Shown here piece after piece: positions 5,627-8,265 of a DNA stretch of 8,265 nucleotides (its first letter is position 1; each line of letters begins with the position of its first letter). The stretch covers positions 1-8,265 of the forward strand of contig JAUVVP010000062.1 of the NCBI GenBank assembly GCA_030604585.1. Reading direction: 5' to 3'. Position numbers and translations under genes: made by a program. The notes beneath the pieces were generated by a model. That model made no database searches. It saw nothing but the letters and a program-made list of their open reading frames with translations, and was not told where the DNA came from. This stretch comes from Planctomycetota bacterium. Lineage in GTDB: Bacteria; Planctomycetota; Brocadiia; SM23-32.

Positions 5627-7552
5627 ATGGGCGACACCCTGACCTACAAGATCATCCGGGCGCACCTGGTCGAGGGAACGGCCGAGCCGGGCCAGACCAT
5701 CGCGCTGCGCATTGACCAGACGCTCACCCAGGACGCCACGGGCACGGCCGCCTACCTCCAGTTCGAAACGATGGGCGTTGACCGCGTCCGCACCGACCTG
5801 TCGGTCAGCTACGTTGACCACAGCATGCTCCAGGCCGGCCCGGAGAACGCGGACGACCACCGCTACCTCCAGTCGGTGGCGGCCCGCTACGGCATCGTCT
5901 TCAGCAGGCCGGGCAACGGCATCTGCCACCAGGTGCACCTGGAGCGCTTCGGCGTGCCGGGCAAGACGCTGCTGGGCAGCGACAGCCACACGCCCACTTG
6001 CGGCGGCCTGGGGATGATGGCCATTGGCTCCGGCGGACAGGACGTCGCGTGCGCCATGGCCGGCATGCCGTTCTCCATGACGGCCCCGCCGGTCGTGAAA
6101 GTCCACCTGACCGGCGAGCTGCAGCCCTGGGTGACCGCCAAGGACGTCATCCTGGAGCTGCTGCGTCGCCTGAGCGTCAAGGGCGGCGTCGGGAAGGTGT
6201 TCGAGTACGACGGCCCCGGCGCCATGACGCTGTCGGTTCCGGAAAGGGCCACCATCACCAACATGGGCGCCGAGCTGGGCGCCACGACGAGCATATTCCC
6301 CTCGGACGAGGTGACGGCGGGCTGGCTGCGCGCGCAGGACAGGGCGCAGCATTTCCGCGAGTTGGCCGCTGACCCGGACGCGGAATACGACGAGGTCGTG
6401 GAGCTGGACCTCGCGAGTGTCGAGCCACTGGTGGCGCTCCCCCACAGCCCGGACAACGTGGCGCCGGTCGGCGAGGTGGCGGGAACTGCCGTGGACCAGG
6501 TCTGCATCGGAAGCTGCACGAACTCCTCGTTCGGCGATCTGGCGCTGACGGCGGCGCTGCTGGAAGGGCGCAAGGTTGACCCGCGCGTCAGTCTGACCAT
6601 ATCGCCCGGCTCGCGGCAGGTGCTGGAGATGATCGCCGCGGGCGGCCGGCTGGCCTCGATGGTCTGCGCCGGGGCGCGCGTGCTGGAGGTGGCCTGCGGG
6701 CCGTGCATCGGCATGGGCCAGGCGCCGCCGAGCGGGGGCGTGACGCTGCGCACGTTCAACCGGAACTTCGAGGCCCGGACCGGCACGCCGGACGGGCAGT
6801 GCTACCTGTGCAGCCCGCCGACGGCTGTGGCCTCGGCTCTGGCCGGCTGCATCACGGACCCGCGCACGCTCGGCGAGCCGCCGGCCGTCGAGCAGCCGCA
6901 GAGCTTCGAGTCCGACACTGCCGGGTTCATCTTCCCGCCGCAGGACGGCGCGGGAGTCGAGATAGTCCGTGGGCCGAACATCAAGCCCATCCCCCGTCGC
7001 GGGCCGCTGGCCGACTCCCTGGAGGGCGAGGTACTGCTGAAGCTGGACGACAACATCACCACCGACCACATCATGCCGGCCGGCGCCAGGATACTGCCGC
7101 TCCGCTCGAACATCCCGGCCCTCAGCGAGCACGTCTTCGAGCGGGTTGATCCGGATTTCCCGCGGCGCGCCCGCGAGGCCGGCGGAGGATTCGTGGTCGC
7201 CGGTGAGAACTACGGCCAGGGCTCCAGCCGCGAGCACGCCGCCCTGGCCCCCATGTACCTCGGCCTGAAAGCCGTCATCGCCAAGAGCTTCGCGCGCATC
7301 CACCGGGCGAACCTGATAAACTTCGGCATCGTGCCATTCACCTTTGCGGACCCCGACGACCATGGCCGCGTCGGGCAGGGCGACCGACTGGTGGTCGAGG
7401 ACGTGCCCGCGAGACTGCGTGAGGGCTCGCTTACCGTCCGCGACGAGACGGGCGGCTTCGGTTTCGCGGTCCGCTGCGACCTGAGCGACAGGGAGAGGGA
7501 GATCGTGCTGGCCGGCGGCCGGCTGAATCTGATGCGACAGACCAGTTGTTAG
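5627..7552 (+). CDS. acn: Aconitate hydratase, Aquifex-type
   Basis: Aconitase interconverts citrate and isocitrate through cis-aconitate in the TCA cycle, using a [4Fe-4S] cluster. The 641-residue length and composition fit the shorter Aquifex-type bacterial aconitase, not the AcnA or AcnB type of about 870-890 residues. Visible blocks are DQTLTQDATGT from Asp30, GSDSHTPTCGGLGM from Gly117, and GSCTNSS with Cys297. The other cluster ligands are Cys357 and Cys360 in CGPCIGMG. The C-terminal swivel domain carries ENYGQGSSREHAAL (527-540). All three cluster cysteines and the SSREH substrate arginine are present, so activity is expected. The ATG at 5627 fits the family N-terminus although no Shine-Dalgarno precedes it. 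The stop codon and the last Ser-Cys codons lie in the first units of a 7-bp repeat array, so the C-terminal end may have been reshaped by it. A LeuC/LeuD-like homoaconitase fusion is a less likely reading. Confidence 0.93.
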   Translation: MGDTLTYKIIRAHLVEGTAEPGQTIALRIDQTLTQDATGTAAYLQFETMGVDRVRTDLSVSYVDHSMLQAGPENADDHRYLQSVAARYGIVFSRPGNGICHQVHLERFGVPGKTLLGSDSHTPTCGGLGMMAIGSGGQDVACAMAGMPFSMTAPPVVKVHLTGELQPWVTAKDVILELLRRLSVKGGVGKVFEYDGPGAMTLSVPERATITNMGAELGATTSIFPSDEVTAGWLRAQDRAQHFRELAADPDAEYDEVVELDLASVEPLVALPHSPDNVAPVGEVAGTAVDQVCIGSCTNSSFGDLALTAALLEGRKVDPRVSLTISPGSRQVLEMIAAGGRLASMVCAGARVLEVACGPCIGMGQAPPSGGVTLRTFNRNFEARTGTPDGQCYLCSPPTAVASALAGCITDPRTLGEPPAVEQPQSFESDTAGFIFPPQDGAGVEIVRGPNIKPIPRRGPLADSLEGEVLLKLDDNITTDHIMPAGARILPLRSNIPALSEHVFERVDPDFPRRAREAGGGFVVAGENYGQGSSREHAALAPMYLGLKAVIAKSFARIHRANLINFGIVPFTFADPDDHGRVGQGDRLVVEDVPARLREGSLTVRDETGGFGFAVRCDLSDREREIVLAGGRLNLMRQTSC

Positions 7553-7586
7553 TTGTTAGTTGTCAGGTGCTCGTTGCTCGTTGTTA
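7545..7586. repeat. Left array of six imperfect 7-bp repeats
   Basis: Six 7-base units run end to end: gttgtta, gttgtta, gttgtca, ggtgctc, gttgctc and gttgtta. The TAG stop of the aconitase gene (7550-7552) spans the junction of units one and two. The array is one arm of an inverted arrangement with the array at 7615-7656. The composition is far lower in GC than the neighbouring genes, so it stands out as foreign or slippage-derived. Confidence 0.8.
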
Positions 7587-7614
7587 GTGGGGACGGGTGA
7601 TGCTCGTGCCCAAC

Positions 7615-7656
7615 CACGAGAAACGAGCAACGAGAAACGAGAAACCAGCAACCAGG
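7615..7656. repeat. Right array of six imperfect 7-bp repeats, inverted
   Basis: Six 7-base units run end to end: cacgaga, aacgagc, aacgaga, aacgaga, aaccagc and aaccagg. They are inverted relative to the array at 7545-7586. A 13-bp piece (7622-7634) is the exact reverse complement of 7570-7582, leaving a loop of 39 bases. The isocitrate dehydrogenase start follows 22 bases later. In RNA the two arrays could form a long, partly mismatched hairpin between two consecutive TCA-cycle genes. Confidence 0.8.
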
Positions 7657-7677
7657 CGCCACGCGGGTGAGAGAGAC

Positions 7678-8265
<588 letters not shown>

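Noticed and set aside
4238..7363. A 1041-codon open frame on the minus strand
   Set aside because: It runs antisense across the exported-protein gene, the terminator-like palindrome and most of the aconitase gene, both of which have clear sense coding signals. Its translation is rich in Arg, Gly, His and Ala without domain motifs, as expected of an antisense shadow in GC-rich DNA.
7545..7656. CRISPR array
   Set aside because: The units are 7 bp, contiguous and inverted between the two halves. There are no spacers and no cas genes.

Overview
The window is GC-rich bacterial chromosome with every recognisable gene on the + strand. It looks like housekeeping DNA, not a phage, plasmid or defence island. 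The source is probably an uncultured bacterium of the Planctomycetota or a related deep lineage. This rests on a decarboxylase-only CoaC, an exported protein whose C-terminus resembles the type II pseudopilin-like proteins abundant in Planctomycetota and Lentisphaerota, an Aquifex-type aconitase, and short-period repeats between genes. The assignment is inference, at moderate to low confidence.

Region 1 (33-2450) is a tight gene string in the order yicC, gmk, rpoZ, coaC. This order is common in bacteria. It joins an RNA-processing protein, GMP phosphorylation, the RNA polymerase omega subunit and a coenzyme A biosynthesis step. yicC and gmk overlap by ATGA, and the other two spacings are short, so one operon is likely. 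The CoaC has no CoaB domain, and a serine sits where a catalytic cysteine is expected.

Region 2 (2451-3391) holds dut between two structured non-coding stretches. The 271 bases before dut contain a 177-bp element whose nested inverted repeats all share one centre, so the whole element could form a single long cruciform or RNA hairpin. After dut come three short stem-loops, the first with the dut stop codon in its loop, and then a plausible promoter for the next gene.

Region 3 (3392-5512) encodes a flavin reductase-like FMN-binding protein and a 491-residue exported protein. The latter is unrecognised over most of its length and ends in a pseudopilin-like module.

Region 4 (5513-8265) is a TCA-cycle pair: an Aquifex-type aconitase followed by an NADP-type isocitrate dehydrogenase that runs off the window. 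The aconitase leader has a perfect 20-bp palindrome followed by a T-rich run, and a small hairpin abuts the start codon. Between the two genes lie two oppositely oriented arrays of six 7-bp repeats. The left array supplies the aconitase stop codon. Together the two enzymes convert citrate to 2-oxoglutarate.

I found no dedicated new system such as a defence operon or CRISPR. The most unusual signals are the palindromic element, the inverted heptad arrays, the altered CoaC active site and the pilin-like fusion protein.
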